The notes under the pieces: model-generated
Seen by the model: only the letters and a program-made list of their open reading frames with translations
Told to the model about the DNA's origin: nothing
Databases searched by the model: none
Shown here: piece by piece, positions 42,401-57,400 of the stretch
Numbering within the stretch: the first letter of the stretch is position 1
Layout: the number at the start of each line of letters is the position of its first letter
Made by a program: the position numbers and the translations under genes
NCBI GenBank assembly: GCA_002633005.1
Contig: NMRA01000226.1
Coordinates: forward strand, 103,780 to 167,779
Direction of reading: 5' to 3'
Source: Phoronis australis
Taxonomy: Eukaryota > Phoronida > Phoronidae
Length of the DNA: 64,000 bases

Positions 42401-45400
42401 TTTAAAAATACTATTTGCAAACGATATTCAACAAATGTCGTAAAGCTGAATGAAATGCTTTCACTAAAAACTGCGAATAGAGAAAAATGGTCAACTTTCA
42501 GCGAAATTGGAGTTAACTTTCACCTGTTGATTCCTTTCTGTGACTGTATGCTCTGACCTGCTTAACCACAGTATTGTGTACCAACACAAAAGGCTTGCTT
42601 GGCAAGCTTAATTGAGCATATTCTAGATAAGATCCTGATAGTGGAAATTTCTTGATTTTCACACTCCAGTGGTGGGTAATGGTACAGTGCAGCCACTCAA
42701 TTATTAGACTTCGTCTGGTCTGCCTCATGGCTAGCCAGACAGGAGCGTTACCGGAACACAGGCGTGACCTAAGTCAGTCACGGACTTGTCACGCTTACTC
42801 TGCGGGTAGCCCTCACGCATACCTCCGGTTTAGTTAACGCCTTTTTCACGCTGTCGTCGGGCCTCCCTCATGCTTTCCTTGCGCTTCCCTCACGCTTTCC
42901 CCACGCTTTCGGTAGATGTGGCAACCGTGTTGATGCGCCGGACTAATAGAAATACATGTATCATCTAGATCTGTGCATCGTTTTGGCTGAGTAATCATCT
43001 TTTAACACTGTTGGTCAAACAAAGGTCCCCCTTAAGCTTGTCTGGCGTTACACTTACAAAATAATGCTTTCCAATTTATGACTAAAAAGCCTGTCCCATC
43101 AACGACTTGTTGTGGTTAGTTAAGACGAACTAATAACGCACCGAGTTAACAGCCACATTTACATGGCTGTGGACTTCGTGAAACTCGCCATAGCTGGATA
43201 TAGCTAATTCGCCCTAAAAATAGCCTACGCATCTTGATACATGTGCATGTATTGTCACTCTTTATATTTTTGCACGGCACTCGAGAACAGAAAATTTCAA
43301 TAGGCCCCCCTCTGCGGGTGACGGCACCTGGCATCCTAGTCTCCTACTGCAGTTTAGTTATTTGTAGCCCATTCCTGTAGTGTTTTCTTGAGTAAAATAT
43401 TAATAGCGGTCACTTGTTTGTCTCGTCAAGTGCATGGGCGTGATAATTTTTTTATTTGTGATAAATGATCGTAGAATTCACGTGCTATGCTTTGGCGTGT
43501 AAGCATTATTAATACAAATACCAGATTTTCAAACCAAAACATAAAGCCACAAATGTCCAAGTCCAGGACTGTTAGGCTGTGGAATTTACTCCCAAATAAC
43601 TTATTGTACGGAACACAAAATTAATGAACTAAATTGATTTTGTAAGATATTATTCTTAGACTCTTGTGAGTGTCACAGTTGTGAGTAATAAATATAGTAT
43701 TGTTACAGGAACGCTTTTGACCAAGAAAAGTTATCCATTTGTTTTTCTCATGTATTTAGTTCTATAAGAACTGCATGTACATTATTTCTTCGTCAATTTC
43801 TGACGGGGACTAACAAGTCTGCTACTGCTTTATCCGTTTGTGAATCAGCGTTTACTTATTTTACTTACTTCTACTTACTAACATAGTTTAACAGTTTTAC
43901 ACATTGACACAATTAGATTTTCAATTATGAAAAACGGTTCTGTGTTCACTAAATAAATTTCGCCAAGTATGTTGGTCTTCCATCAAGTTTTTTTTTGTTT
44001 GTTTGCACGATACAGGTCGCAATTTTTGTCCGATCATCACAAAATTTACATATAGCACGTAGTTCCAGAAGTACTGGAAGCCTATTGTTTTTCGTCATAA
44101 TCGAATCCAAGATGGCGGCTGTGGCGGCCATTTTGTGTTCATTTTAAGATTCAAAGGCTTCTGGAGGCTACAATTTTTTACCTACAGAGCTGAAAATCGG
44201 CACAATCAATGGACTGGATGTGCACTACAGGTATATCGGAAATTGTTCACTTCCATTGAAAGATGGCGGAAATATTGGCACTCGCGCATGTGCACCTCGA
44301 TTTCGGGAAAAAAACGTTTTCTCCTGTAGAAGGGCCAATTCCTTCGATTTTTTTCAAATATTAGTTTTTCATGACATGCTATTATATAATGCCAGAAAAC
44401 CGGAAGTTGCTTTCAAGATGGCGGATCTGGCGCATGTTGACCCATTTTCAGTCGTGCTCAGGTGCCATTTAAACGGGAGGAGGAAATGACATGAATTTTT
44501 GCATGTGGATTCTCTGACGTACACTCTTTCAAATGAACTGCAACAATTTTTTTCTCAGACTTACCATTTTCGAGATATTTGACTTGGAATTTCTTAAAAA
44601 AAACACAAAATTTCATTTTTTCGAAAAATATTAAGAAATTGGGTGATACTATCAATTAAGATAGAGTTTTGAAAAGGCTTTCAGAAGATGTTTTCCATTT
44701 TTCGCTAGGACGTCTACTTTTTGAGTTATTTGATGTTTTCTGATAACGCTGTTCTTTTGTTGAGCGCTCTTGCTGCATTGATGTTGCTTTAGCTTCTATT
44801 GAACTAGACTGTAGCCTATTTCTTATTGATTTATGACATCTAAATTGGTCATATGAATGTTGTTGTTCATCATCTCCACCACCATCATCATATTTTTCAT
44901 CCTCGTCATCATCTCCGACGTCGTATTTTCTTCAGTTAATTTCGCCAAATGTCGCTCAAGACTAGCCTATTTCTTAGTGATTTCTGACCTCTCCGTTCGT
45001 CCTATGAATGATATCATAACTCGCATTGTCCATCATCGCCACCATAGTCGTCATAGCTGTCATCTTCGTCATCATTTCTGTCACCGTCTTTTCTTGTCAT
45101 CTCTAACGTGGTTTTTTGTTTTTATTGTTTTCAACTTGCACTCGGGACTTGAGGTTTCCTCTAATTTTACGCAATATACGCAAATTTACTGGCTCTAAAA
45201 CTTGGGTGAAGAGTGTGGGGTCTGTTGCTGTTGTCATCCTGTATCGCTTAGTAGCCATTTGCTGCGGTGACTATAAACATTTTGCTACTTCGCTCCCAGC
45301 AGGTAGCTGAGAAAAGAGCCTGCAAGCTTTAATTTACTACTGCGAATAAATCGGAAATAGTTTAAAATCAACGTGTGTTTGGGCATATTGCTCTAAGAAA

Positions 45401-48400
45401 ACACACTCACAAGTCAATATATGATCTCAGTTTTGACGATCTGTTTTCATTTGACGACCTGGGATTTTCGCGAAGTCGCATTTGGCGAGTTGGCGTTCAG
45501 CTAAGTGTAAAGCACTGACCCAAAGAATGAAAATACTGAAACGGAAAGGATTTTGAAATCATTTTATTTCTTCATTACCAACTGTAAATTCTTGTGATTT
45601 TTGTTTTGCACATTCGTTCAATTGTGCAGATTGCGGAAGTTACCATTTCCACCGGACTTATTCATCACACTTTAACCAGTTCAAAATTCAAAATCCCTGT
45701 ACACCATCCTTGAAACTGTCAAGTTTTCTGACAATAACAGCTAGAAATTCTAATTTCGTGGTGTCGCAAGTGCATTTTTTTTTAAACGCACTTTTGTTTT
45801 AAGCGCATCACTTTATATTTGAAGGCATGTGATTCCTCTTCTATTCATTGGCGAACAATTTATTTGTAATAAACCCAATTGGTAACGTGCCAAGACAAAG
45901 ATAAATTAAATCTTAAATGATAGTGTCCTAGTCAAGTCGAGGAATGTCACTAGAAATACGATACAGTACTTTGTCATGATGAACCAGTGAGGATAGCAAT
46001 TAAGACTGTCCCGACTGTAGTGAAGGCAGGGAAACTCTGGCCTAATGCACAGCTGGCTCGCGCTTCGTTCACACCTAACAGTAAGCTCCAGGCACGGCTT
46101 ACGCTCACACAAGTTGTCACGGTCGATTAACGCCTCACTCTCCGCTCTGTCTAGCCAGACCGGAGGCAGCCTGGACAAAGTCTTATTAATTCAGTGGTTG
46201 TACTGTAACCCATACAGTAGTTCAAAATTTGATGTTTGGTTATCCAGGTTTAGTGGCACCAACACTGACCAAGATGTCGACTTATCCAGACTACACCATC
46301 GGCGTGAACATGAAGGCACTGAGATGTGATGAAACGAATGATGTAGTTGTGAACTACACCATCTTTTACTGTCCCACAGATGTCACTGTTGGGGAGGTGT
46401 CTGAAGCGGACTGTACCGGTACACGTTCTGACAGACTGTGCATTTGTCTACGTATTTCATTTACATGAAGTGTAGTCTTGCATAACTTAATAATGCAGAC
46501 ATTCCACATTGCAGAATGTCTTAGTTACAGAGATCATTTTATAGACACCATTACTAACTTTCAATGCAGTCCTTTTTTGGAGCATGAGTTGTTTTACGAC
46601 ATTTGTGCGTCAAATAAATTAAAATCACTTTTGAACAAAGAAAATCTTTAGTGAATTGTCCATCATTAAGCCGACTAATGTCAGTCATTATAATTCCAGG
46701 TCCCAAGCAATCTACCACTGTCAACGTGACTACAACTGAGGTACTCATCACCAACGGTGCTGTGGCTGATCAGATGTACTTGGTTTCGGCCACCACACAG
46801 ACGCCATCTGCCAGAAGCGAGGAGAGTCAGCCTATACGGGTCCGAGTCTCAGGTCTGATTGTCTGTTTGTTTAAGTAGGGTAGAAATACGTGGCGCATGA
46901 TTTTTGGTATGACGTTGACCTGGTTTTAATTTAGGCGCTTTTTGTGGCCTTTGTTGCATCTGGATTCCCTGTAGGTGGTCACATGTAACCATGACATGAG
47001 ACCATCACATGTGACCATCACATGTGACCTTGACATTGTACAGTTGACCTTTGCAAAGAGTCTGCTTTATACTTAATGTGACTGTAAAACACAATCAAAT
47101 TGACACACTTCAACACGTATTCTTTTTAAATTGTCAGTCGTATCATTTCCTGTTAATTTTTTTCTGTGAGAGTAATGTAAAGCAGACAGAAGGAGGACTC
47201 TATCATCTAGTCTGTGTTCAGCCAAATATTTACAAAAATAAAAAATGTTCCTTAAAAACATTTTCTGAAAGTAGAAAGCCCGTAGATTTTTTACTTTTTA
47301 CCAGGTTAGGTGACCATGTCCTTTTAGTACAATTTTGCAAAGAGAAAGTTGTATTTGTTAGCCAAGGAAAATTCGATATCGATAACATGATTGAATTTTA
47401 CATTTAAATGAACAAACATTATGCTGAACAGATGTTTGAGAAAATTCAGAAATGGAATCTTCAACGTTGTGTTATAAGGAGAAAAAACATGGTGCGCAAA
47501 CTTGTTTGGTGATCTAAAAAAATTGTTGTATTTCTATTGGATTTGACCCATTACAGGACTAGATGAGAAAGTGCCAAGACAGGTGTCACCATTTGGACCA
47601 ACAGTTGTTACTTTGAAACATGTTGTCACTTAAATCTGTGCTCTTGGTTAACCCTACTCTCTGACCTTTTTCATCTTTGACCCCAGTCGCACATGGCCTT
47701 ACCCATGACACTATAGTTAGACCCATTTAAGCTAATGAGACCCCAATTTTGCTAAAACTTCCTCAACTCTGACCTTTGTGAGTTTCTGGCTCTATTGCTC
47801 TCTTACCATTCCCTTGGTTCTTTTGTTTGACTTTTGACAACTTGTTTTTTTCAGGACTTACAACAGGGCACATAACTGGGATCGTCATTGCAACTGTTCT
47901 CTTTGCCTTTTTCATCGTTGTTGCAATTGTAATTTGCCTCAGGTAAGATGAAATTTGAACTGAAATTCTGTTTTGTGTAAATGAGGCCACTGTTCTTCCG
48001 ATGCACTTACCCTTAAGTAGGTGTTGACAATTGTTTACACACACTAGGTGAATTTTTCCCGTGTTGCCAATTGTCCACACTACACGCCGTACACTATGTG
48101 ACAAATGTGGCACAAAAGTGATTGGACACCTCTATGAGCAGTGTAACTGAGCAAGCTCACAACTGGTATTTACTTCCGCCTTGTCTGCAGGTTTGTGTCT
48201 ACACTTACAACTTGCACTGGGGCACATTACACTTAGAATAAGTTACGCTACCTTTGATAAGGTGGGATCAGTTACTGCATGTGTGTGAAGTTGCCCCAGT
48301 GCAAGTAGTGTGCAAGCTACCACCAAACCTGACGACAACTCGTTCCAGGAGTAATTTGTTCTAGCAAGGGTAGTTTGTAGACGTATGAACCACACTTAAG

Positions 48401-51400
48401 AGCAACCACAAGGGGAACGGTATACAAAATTGTGTACATCTGATCACCATCTCCATGTCTTTCACGACTCCAAGCCGCCTGGCCTTATGTTTAATAGATT
48501 TCTCTCATCAGCCATGAATGATGCACTATGGTCAAATAAATTGACGAAGGAATTATTTAAATACATCTAGTTGTGATTCTGGCGTCCTTTGTAAATGCTA
48601 ATTATTTTGTTTCTGAAGCAGATAAAAGTTCGTCAGCAGCAACCAATTGAAAGTAAGGAGCAATTAGATACAATTGGTTTTAGACCACCCTTACTAGAAC
48701 CATAAGCATATGACTTCTGTGTGTGCGTGTGGTGCAGTAGCAGACAATGGACCGTACTGAACATTCCAATAATAGCTCAAGATCAACAACTCTCTTCAGC
48801 TCTTTAACTCATACATTGCCATATGGAATTAAGGATTTTCCAGTTTCAGATTGTCTTATGTTCAGACTCTTTAACAAATCACCTCAAATGAGCGATTGTG
48901 GTGCTCGGTGTTTGACGGCTCACCATTCGATGATGTAACGGGTACTCAACGCGTGGTTACGCAATAGGGTGACGAGTACTCTTCCTTAAATTGATCACAC
49001 CCACGCACAGACGCTTGTATTATGCCACAAACATTGTATTCTTGCTTAAAATTGTGTGGCTCAAGTTGGACAAATTAGGTGGCTGTATTAATTATTCTAA
49101 TCCCAATGTTCACATTTTATACATCGAAAGGAATCGTGATCTTTGGTCCGAGTACAAAAATCTCCTAAACTGTGTGCCATTGCATTTTCTGAACAATAAT
49201 CGTGGAAAATTTAATCCGCGCGGAAAAAATAATTTGTGATTAGTGTTGGAGAAGGACATGTTGCTTTTTGAATTTTTTTGTTCCGCTAACTGAATCAAAG
49301 ATCATCATTCGTTTCAATTGTATGATACAAAAAGTCTAGTTTAATTTGAATTTTGCTACCTTATTCGCAGATCTCGGTCCCCTAACTTTAAAGTATTCTA
49401 TTCGTGAGTTACCTAACATTGTTTTCTTACTCTTGGTTCATGTCAATATTCCCTTTTGTTGTAATTCAGTAGTTAATAATAATCCTGCTTTCTTCGTTCC
49501 CAGAAGTAGAAATTATTTACTAGACTGTATAACAAGAACAGACACCAGAAATATTATTTCTGCTAGTGGGTGGATGTGTCTATTCTAAATATGCATTAGT
49601 ATAGTGGAGTTTTTGGTGATAGCTATTCAGACAAAATCTTTTTAATCTATAAACCTCGACTTTTCTGAGATTACCTGGATTTTTCGTGGATTAGCCCACC
49701 CGATGAAACGCCCATGAGCGTTTATTCAGAAAATTATGCTAAATGAACGCCCATGGGTGTTGTTTGGTGTTACAACTTGTGGTGTCCAGTGTCCAGACAG
49801 TGGGGGTGTTTATTTGTAAATTTTCCACATGAAAGCCCATTCAGCGTCAACTTTTTGTCACAAATTCAGTGCATTTATCATTTATAAAATGGAACAAGGT
49901 GTTGACGAACTATACATTTAAAGCAAAGATAAAGTTTAAAGCACAGTTTTAAGTAAAAAAATGTCAAAGTCTATGACTTTCCGTTTACATGCCCCCATTT
50001 TCAGAATAAACCCGGGTAGTTATTTGGTGTTGCTAAAACGCCTGAAAATTTTCATTTTCTGAATACACGCCCATGGACTTATCTATGGAAAATTACGGTA
50101 ATATTTAAAAGTTTGTTTATTAGTCGGTCATTGGTTACTAAGGTGACATGACCTTGCTCAGTTTAAGGACCCATTTTCGGTTAAGCGCCCATGCCTTGAA
50201 TCTTTTGGCAGTTCAGATTTAAGCCCTCATCTCTTAGTATCAGACTTGTGTGGTATTTAAGTGACCAGGGTGTTAATCTGGATGCTTATGGTAATTGGCA
50301 GTTTTCTTGATTTTCTAGGTGGGTCATTAATTAATGTATTGCAATTTGTGTTTTTGTTTTCGCAGAAAATGTTGTCAAACTGTGAAAAAGGAGCTCGACG
50401 ACGTCAAGTTTGAATTTCCTTGTGAGGTAAGTATTAGGTATATTTGAAAAGTCCTGTAGGGGATTTGTGCTCAAAGCATCCTTGAATACAAACTATACTC
50501 TAAAATTAATAGTTACTGTATCTATGTTCAGTTGAGAGTAGAGTTTTGTTCCGAAAGTACGAACGTAACGGAATGAAGACTGTGGACAATGAAAAGTGTC
50601 GTGCGTTTAACAAATTCTGTATAAACTAAAATTGTATGGGACACTCATCGTGGCATGAAATGTAGCAATTGCCAGTTGTTTTTGCTGCAGAGGTGGTGTG
50701 ATTCTATTCGAAAAGCTGCAATGTGATTTCCTGTCTTCAAGTATATTCACCATGGAAAATGAATGAAATGTAATTGTGCTATATAATTGTCCTCTGCCAC
50801 GCATTTACGTGAAGCGCGGAACTGTGTGCTCACAGCCGTCCATCTTTGAATCATGTTATTGATTGCATGTCTGAAATACAAAGCTTTACATTTTGTTTAC
50901 ATTTTGTACTAACTTACGTGTATGTAATAGGTGCAACTCCAAGTGCCAGTCAAGTTTGGTGACCGTGACATCATTTTTATTGTCGTAGAATGAAAAAAAT
51001 ATCAATTTTGAGTTGGCAGTATCAGTACCAATATTGTTACCCAGCCATCACTTTAATTCTCTGTTTTCAAGCAGTCGCACTAAATTATACTAATACCTTT
51101 TTAGTTTATAAAATATAATTACGCTCTTGGTTTGAGTCAAAATTGCTGCCCAAATAAACCAAGTGGTGGACAGGTGTATTTTTTACTATTTGAGGTAACC
51201 AACCAACTCCAGTCAATCCCCAGTATTGAAGTTAGGAATTCCTGAAACAGTTTCCGTGTCAACTGTTTTTGTCAGTTAAGATGTCCAGCGACGCAGTTGT
51301 TTGATAAATAGAATACCATAAAGTTAGGGCAGAGTATGGCAGAACAGCAAAATTTTATGGAATCAAAATTATCAACCATCAAGAGTAAATAGTAGACAAT

Positions 51401-54400
51401 TTTAATGGTTTACTTTAGTCTTGAAAACAGTATAAGGTACGACTGTCATGAACAAGCACAGGATGAATGTTTTCGGCAATATAATGAGGATTTGAAAAAT
51501 GAAAAATGGCAATTTTGGCCTTTGTAGTTTTCCGAACTTGGGAAACTTTATAGTAATTATTGTAAAAAACCCTGTTTCCAATTCATTTGATTTCTCCTTT
51601 CTTGTTGTACTGTTCTGGCATTTCTATGCTTTTATCCTAATACCTGCTTTGTAGTCCCTACACTCATACCCTTCATAGGTACCACTGATTTCACCAAAGA
51701 CAACAGGGAGTACTTATTATGGCAAATTTACCAAGCCCGGACAAAATGTGGTTTGTGTGTGTGAAAGAGTTTACAACACTGTTGAGTTTTCAAGCTGCTT
51801 AATATGTACCTGTCTTAGTCAATAGAACTAACTTTTGGTTTATATTGTGATGGTCTCATGTGGCCTATTTGGGTTCAAAGTAGTTTCTGGAGTTTGGAGG
51901 GAAATGGCAGTTTTTTGAATGAAGACCGTATCCTGTGCATAGCTTGGTTGTTGAGCCTCTGCCTGGTAGCATGAAACAGTCTTAGGGCTCGACTTAGTTC
52001 TCCAAATATTCTGCGCATTTATGTTTTTTTTTCACTTACAAAATGTCTTGTTTTTACATCACTACACTGATGATGAGCTGCCGGTTTTTTTTTTGTGTCT
52101 AATAATGCATTCTGAGAACTGAGTTGTTTTTAGTAAATCTGGAAACATCCCTTGCTTCAATGAAATTAATAGGGTGTTAGTCTCAAAAGTATGGGCATTG
52201 CGTGAAAAAAGACCCCTTTTATTCTGAGTAATATTGAAAATTTAATGTAGAAATCACTCTTAGTGTGTTGATGCGTAAAGTTAGCAAATGAAGACAGTTG
52301 TAGGAAGTTCAATCAGTGATTTCTCAAGTTAGAATGAAGAGAAAAGTAATAGTCGAGTCTCTATCTGGGACTGGTTCAGTGGTCTCTGAACAGCAACAGA
52401 CTGTCGGTACCTCGCAAGCCCAGAGTTCCGTTTGCTCAGTAACAAATGATTGGAGATCAATTTTTAATAATTTAATTTTTCAAAATTAGAGGTATATTGT
52501 TGATTTTTGTTGACAAAAAGATGGGTACGTTGCAGTTTTAAAAGAAACTGCACATGTTATCGTTTGCTTCTAATAATGCATTCTGAAAACAGCCCTTATT
52601 TTAATGAAGTAAATAGGGTCTTAGTCTCTAAATTATAGACACTGCATGAAAAAGTCCCTTTTATGTTCAGTGATATTGGAAATTTAACGTAGAATTCACT
52701 CTTAGTGTGTCAAGTTTAGTAAATGAAGACAAGTTTCTGGAGTTGGGCCAGAAATGAAGTGAAAAGAAAACTTAGTTGAATCCCTATCTGTGACTGGTTC
52801 TTGCAACTGGTCAGGGGTCTCTGAGCAACAACAAACTGTCTGTACCTCGCAAGGCCAGGGTTCACCTTCTAAGCTGGGTAACAAGTGATTAGAGATCAAT
52901 TTTTAATAAATAAAATATCTAAATTGTCAAAATCAGAGGTTATTGATTTTTGTTGACAAAAAGATGGGTACGTTGCAGTTTTAAAAGGAACAGCCGTATT
53001 TGGTGTTACCTTTTGGTAAAAATATTTGGTTATCTTGTGGAGACAATTTTTGCAAATTGATCTTTTTCATTGATAGTGGAAGCCACTTATTCATGTTATC
53101 GTTTGCTTCATAACTACATGTGCCATTGGTAAAGACTTTGAATTTCGAAAACAAACCATGTTCCACAAAGTTTTTACCTGTTTACTGACATGTTACCTAA
53201 TTAGGGAGTGGTGAGCATAGTTTGTCGGGCACGATACGTCACTCTATATTGTTCCTTGGTACCCACTAGCCAGGCAAAGTGTAATTAACATTGAACGACA
53301 TGTTTTCAAGATAACCTGTTTTTACTAAACCTAGTATCAAAAACGGTTAATTTCCCCTGTTTAGATAGCAAAACTGATGACTGCTTCTCTTTCCTGTTAC
53401 CTGTTCACTGTCTATGGGTTTTTGTTTTGCTGACCGATTTACACATTTTGCTTCTCATGCCCAAGGAACTATTTTCTTGTGATAACTTCATAGTTACGCT
53501 GTTTTTCAGCCCGTTAGCCAGGCTCCGCACGACCATGAGACAAAACACTTCTCGCCTGTTCACATGTTCATTGAGAATTGTTTTTTGTATAATGGCTTAA
53601 GGTTGTGTGCAACTGTTACACTAGAAAAATGTCCAAATTTGTCTCATTTTGGAACATCATTACTCAGAAATAGCTGAGCGGGTTCATGAGATTCTTTTAG
53701 ACTGTGCTTTATCCAATGTTTTCTATAGTCAGAACACTTAATTTTCAAAATGTTCCAATTTATAATGAAGGGCCTTCAGAAGTGGATCTGAACATTTCCA
53801 TGTAAAGACTGAAAAACAAAAATGAAGTAACAAGTAATTTAGAAAACAGTAATTGAGCATTTTTGGTATTTTTAACTATTACCAAATTTATTGGCCATGT
53901 GTTTAGTCTATTATTTGCTATCGGTGTAACAGTTTCTGTTTTTGGTTGATTTTCTTGAAAAGACATGGTAATGCGGTCCAATTAATGCTTGGTTCATGGT
54001 AAATAACAAAAAATCAAATTCTGCAGGTTTTCATGAACACCTTTTACTGATAAGTTAAATTCTACAACTTAGCAGAATATATAATGCTAACTGCCGAGAC
54101 TTTCCTTTTGTGTCATGCAATCCATATCCTTAAGGGAACATGCTCACTGTTGGAACCAAAAAACATTTTAATTTGAGTTTGTTTTTTGTTTGATGGGATT
54201 GACTTCTTGGCAGCTTTGGCCAAAGCAAATCTTCAATTTTTAGCTTTCACCATTAATTGTCAATCTTTCATTGAAATTGAGGCTTACACTGTGAAGTTCA
54301 CTTAGCATACTTGTCTGCCATTTGACGAGAAGGGTGTAGCTCCACCTGCAGACCTTTGAACTTTGGCAGCTGAGGTTAGGAGGTCAATTTCGCAGTGGGG

Positions 54401-57400
54401 TAGATCTCTGAAAACAGCTTCTCTCATTGCTGATGTCACTTCAAGCAGTGAAAGAAGACCACTGTGTTGCATGTGAACAGGCTGTGAAAATATTTTAGTG
54501 TTAGACATTAGACCCATCTGTTCATTCTGTTGATTTTTAGGACTTTTCAAAATAAAGTGGACAGACTTCTCCAGAATTCAGTCAGGCTTCTAATCTTGGA
54601 CAAACGTCCTGCCAGCATTATTTGGCAGTTAAGCTCAACTTTTTTGTCAAGTTTTAGTCAGAGTTGGATTTGACGTTGTTACCACTCGGCTCTTTGTTTA
54701 TTCATTAATGGATTTGCAAGACAGGTCATCACGATTCTGGCAAATAGCGTGTAGCAACACCTGTCTAGATGTTTTTTCAAATTTTGCCAGAATTGAAATG
54801 GCGTTCAAGTTGAACAGAATTGGTTATTTATTTTGGGTTTTGTGCATTGGAACTTTGCCAAATTTTGAAGTTGTCTGGTTTATTTTGAAAACTACTTAAT
54901 TCTTTTTTCCATTTTCAATTATTATGGTTTAGCGAGGTTTGCCTGTTACTAGTGTTGTCTTAGTTGTCTGACTCTTGATAAATTACTTGACTTTTCATTA
55001 ACATCTTTTGTTTTTGATGGTCCAGTTTGTCCTCTGGCAGTGAGTTAGCCATTGTGGAGATGGTCCCATTCAAACTCCTTCTCAACTTCTCGTGTTATAC
55101 CCTACACTGTAGCAATACTTACTTTAAATTGCATTTTTCGTAATTAAGCTCCAGGTCTCGTCACATTGTTCAGAATGTTTCTGGATTGCAGTGAATTATT
55201 GAACAATATATATTGAGTATGTGGGTGCATGAACATGGGCGCAATTTGAATAAAATTACAAAAATGAAAATCCTATCTTGATTGTTTTGCTGTATTTAAA
55301 TTGTGTTTAAATACCATAAGACCTGGGCACTTTGTCCAGTTCGTACAGTATTCTTGCCTGTCACGCTGCACAATTGCAGTGATTTCTGGACTGATTTGCC
55401 AGACCCCAAGAAATTTAAATGGAGCCCAAAAATTTTGGAAGTTGGTCCACTGGGGCCCAGTCTTTTAAAATATTGCTCAAGCACTGCTTAGTTTGGAAGA
55501 TTGTAGTCTTGTAATGTTCCGAGTAAGTACTAATTTCTGATCATTTGTTTCAGTCGCTGGATGGCTATATTGTCAACACGGTCTCCAACTCCGACTATGA
55601 CTTCGCTCGGTCATCCTCAAACAGGGAACCCAGTGCCAACACTGCTGGAAAGGTCAGTGTTTGTTCTCAATGTTGCTATGAAAAATGCGTTCACATGGTC
55701 TCAATTTGTTCCCTGTTCATATGAGAAGTTTTTGTGGGCGTTGGGGAAGAATTGAGTTCTTTGTGCTTGTGACTTGGCTCGTTACAGACTTCATCCTGGC
55801 CAGTCATTTTATGCACCAAAAGAATTTTGTTCTGTCATTGAACAAGCCTGTGCACCCTGTTGAGATCGCCAACATACGTATTTCACTGAAGGAACAAATG
55901 TCGCGTTAGCGTTACGTTAAAATACATCTGTTCGTAAAGGAAGGAAATGTAATCTGTAACGTCGTCGGTGTACGACGTATAAAAACCAGTTGAATGATAT
56001 AAGAGTTATATTATTAAAGTATTCAGCATTAAAGCAAACGACATCCAAGTGACTAAAACACATGCAAGAAAACTATTTATACACGCTAAGGATATACGTC
56101 ATAGTAACACGTCATAGTAACACGTCATAGTGACACGTGATTAACAGTCATACATTTAAGTGCTACCGGAACTATAAACATCTGGTAGAAATTCAATACA
56201 TGACGTAATCTTCCGCGAGTTGGTTACCGTTTGTATTTATAGAGTGTCAGTCTTCACTGGTCGTACTTTCTAGAGAGGAAAATATTTGAAAAGGGTGAAT
56301 TATTTTTGGTGGTCATAAAGTTAGAGTGGCTGTAATCTAGACAGATTTAATTTACCGTTTCTTGCCCTACTTTTGGTACGTAACGCTTCCTTAGCCCAGC
56401 AATCACTTCAAATCTTGTTATTAAGGAACAGGTCACGCAAGTTTTTTCATAATTTTCTTTCAGTAGGCAGGTACAGCACTTGAAAGGATGTTGATTTTAG
56501 TCTGCCAGTCTGAACACAGTGACCTTTTTACAGAAATAACTTAATCTGACCAGGTGATTTGTCTACTCACCTGTAAGAAATCTGTGTTGTGGACGTTATT
56601 GTTATTACCATGATTGAAGCTGTCCTTGAATGGATTTTTGTAGTGGTCTGCCCTGGTAATCCCATTAGTGGTCTGCCCAGGTATTCCCATAAGTTGTCTG
56701 CAAAGCCCATAAGCCCCAGAAGAAAACTTGATAATTATTCCAATGTGGACTCATAAAGTGATTGGCTAATCTAGCAATTCAGCCCCCTATTTTGCATCAC
56801 CAGGAGAACACAGAACAAAAAGCAGCGGGGTAAATGATGGTGTAACAAGTAGGGGTCTGAGTACAACGCTGTTTAAGGATTCTTGAAGTGACATAGCTGA
56901 CTGGAGGTGTCGTTATTTCTCACCGCATGGCACTGGAGCTTGGGAGTGAGGCTCAAAATATACTATAATTAGCAAATCTACACGACTGTGTTACCATGAT
57001 TAAAGATAGTTTTCAAGCCAACTAGGAATAGTGACTCAGAATAGGCCAGTTAAAAACACAATATAGAGGGCAAGTGGAACTTTTATTTTCTCGTTTTTTC
57101 ATAAAACTAGGGTTACCGTTACCGTGGTACTTAGGAAATAATGATCTGACACATTTAAGTTTTTTACCAATATTTTTGAAAAAATGTGCCCATTCTCAAC
57201 AATTTTAATACCAGGAAAAATCAAAGAAGGGCAATTTTGTCAAGAATGATTTTTGTAAAAATTGGTTATTTTTACCATACAATCAGTGTCTGAAAAATAC
57301 CATTTGTTAGGGCTTGGGATTAAGAGGATTTCCTCTTTTTTGGTTTCGATTTCCTCTTATTAGATTTCTGATTTCTTCTTTTTTCATCATTTTTTATGAT

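Larger units (their letters stand above)
42036..46247 (+). other. Receptor intron 10 (4.2 kb)
   Basis: It contains a patch of degenerate CTCACGCTTTCC repeats (42812-42912), three AAGATGGCGG motifs (44107-44424) and a CATCATC-rich low-complexity patch (44865-45075). No exon is supported. Confidence 0.65.

Noticed and set aside
44857-45198. 113-codon ORF in the CATCATC patch
   Set aside because: It is an artefact of low-complexity trinucleotide composition.
47051-47407. 118-codon ORF in intron 12 as an extra exon
   Set aside because: It lies between D6 and the transmembrane exon, which already join in phase. It shows no domain and no good flanking splice sites.
54302-54550. 82-codon minus-strand ORF in intron 14
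   Set aside because: Some segments look protein-like, but I could not link it to a reverse transcriptase, transposase or other family, and it has no splice context.
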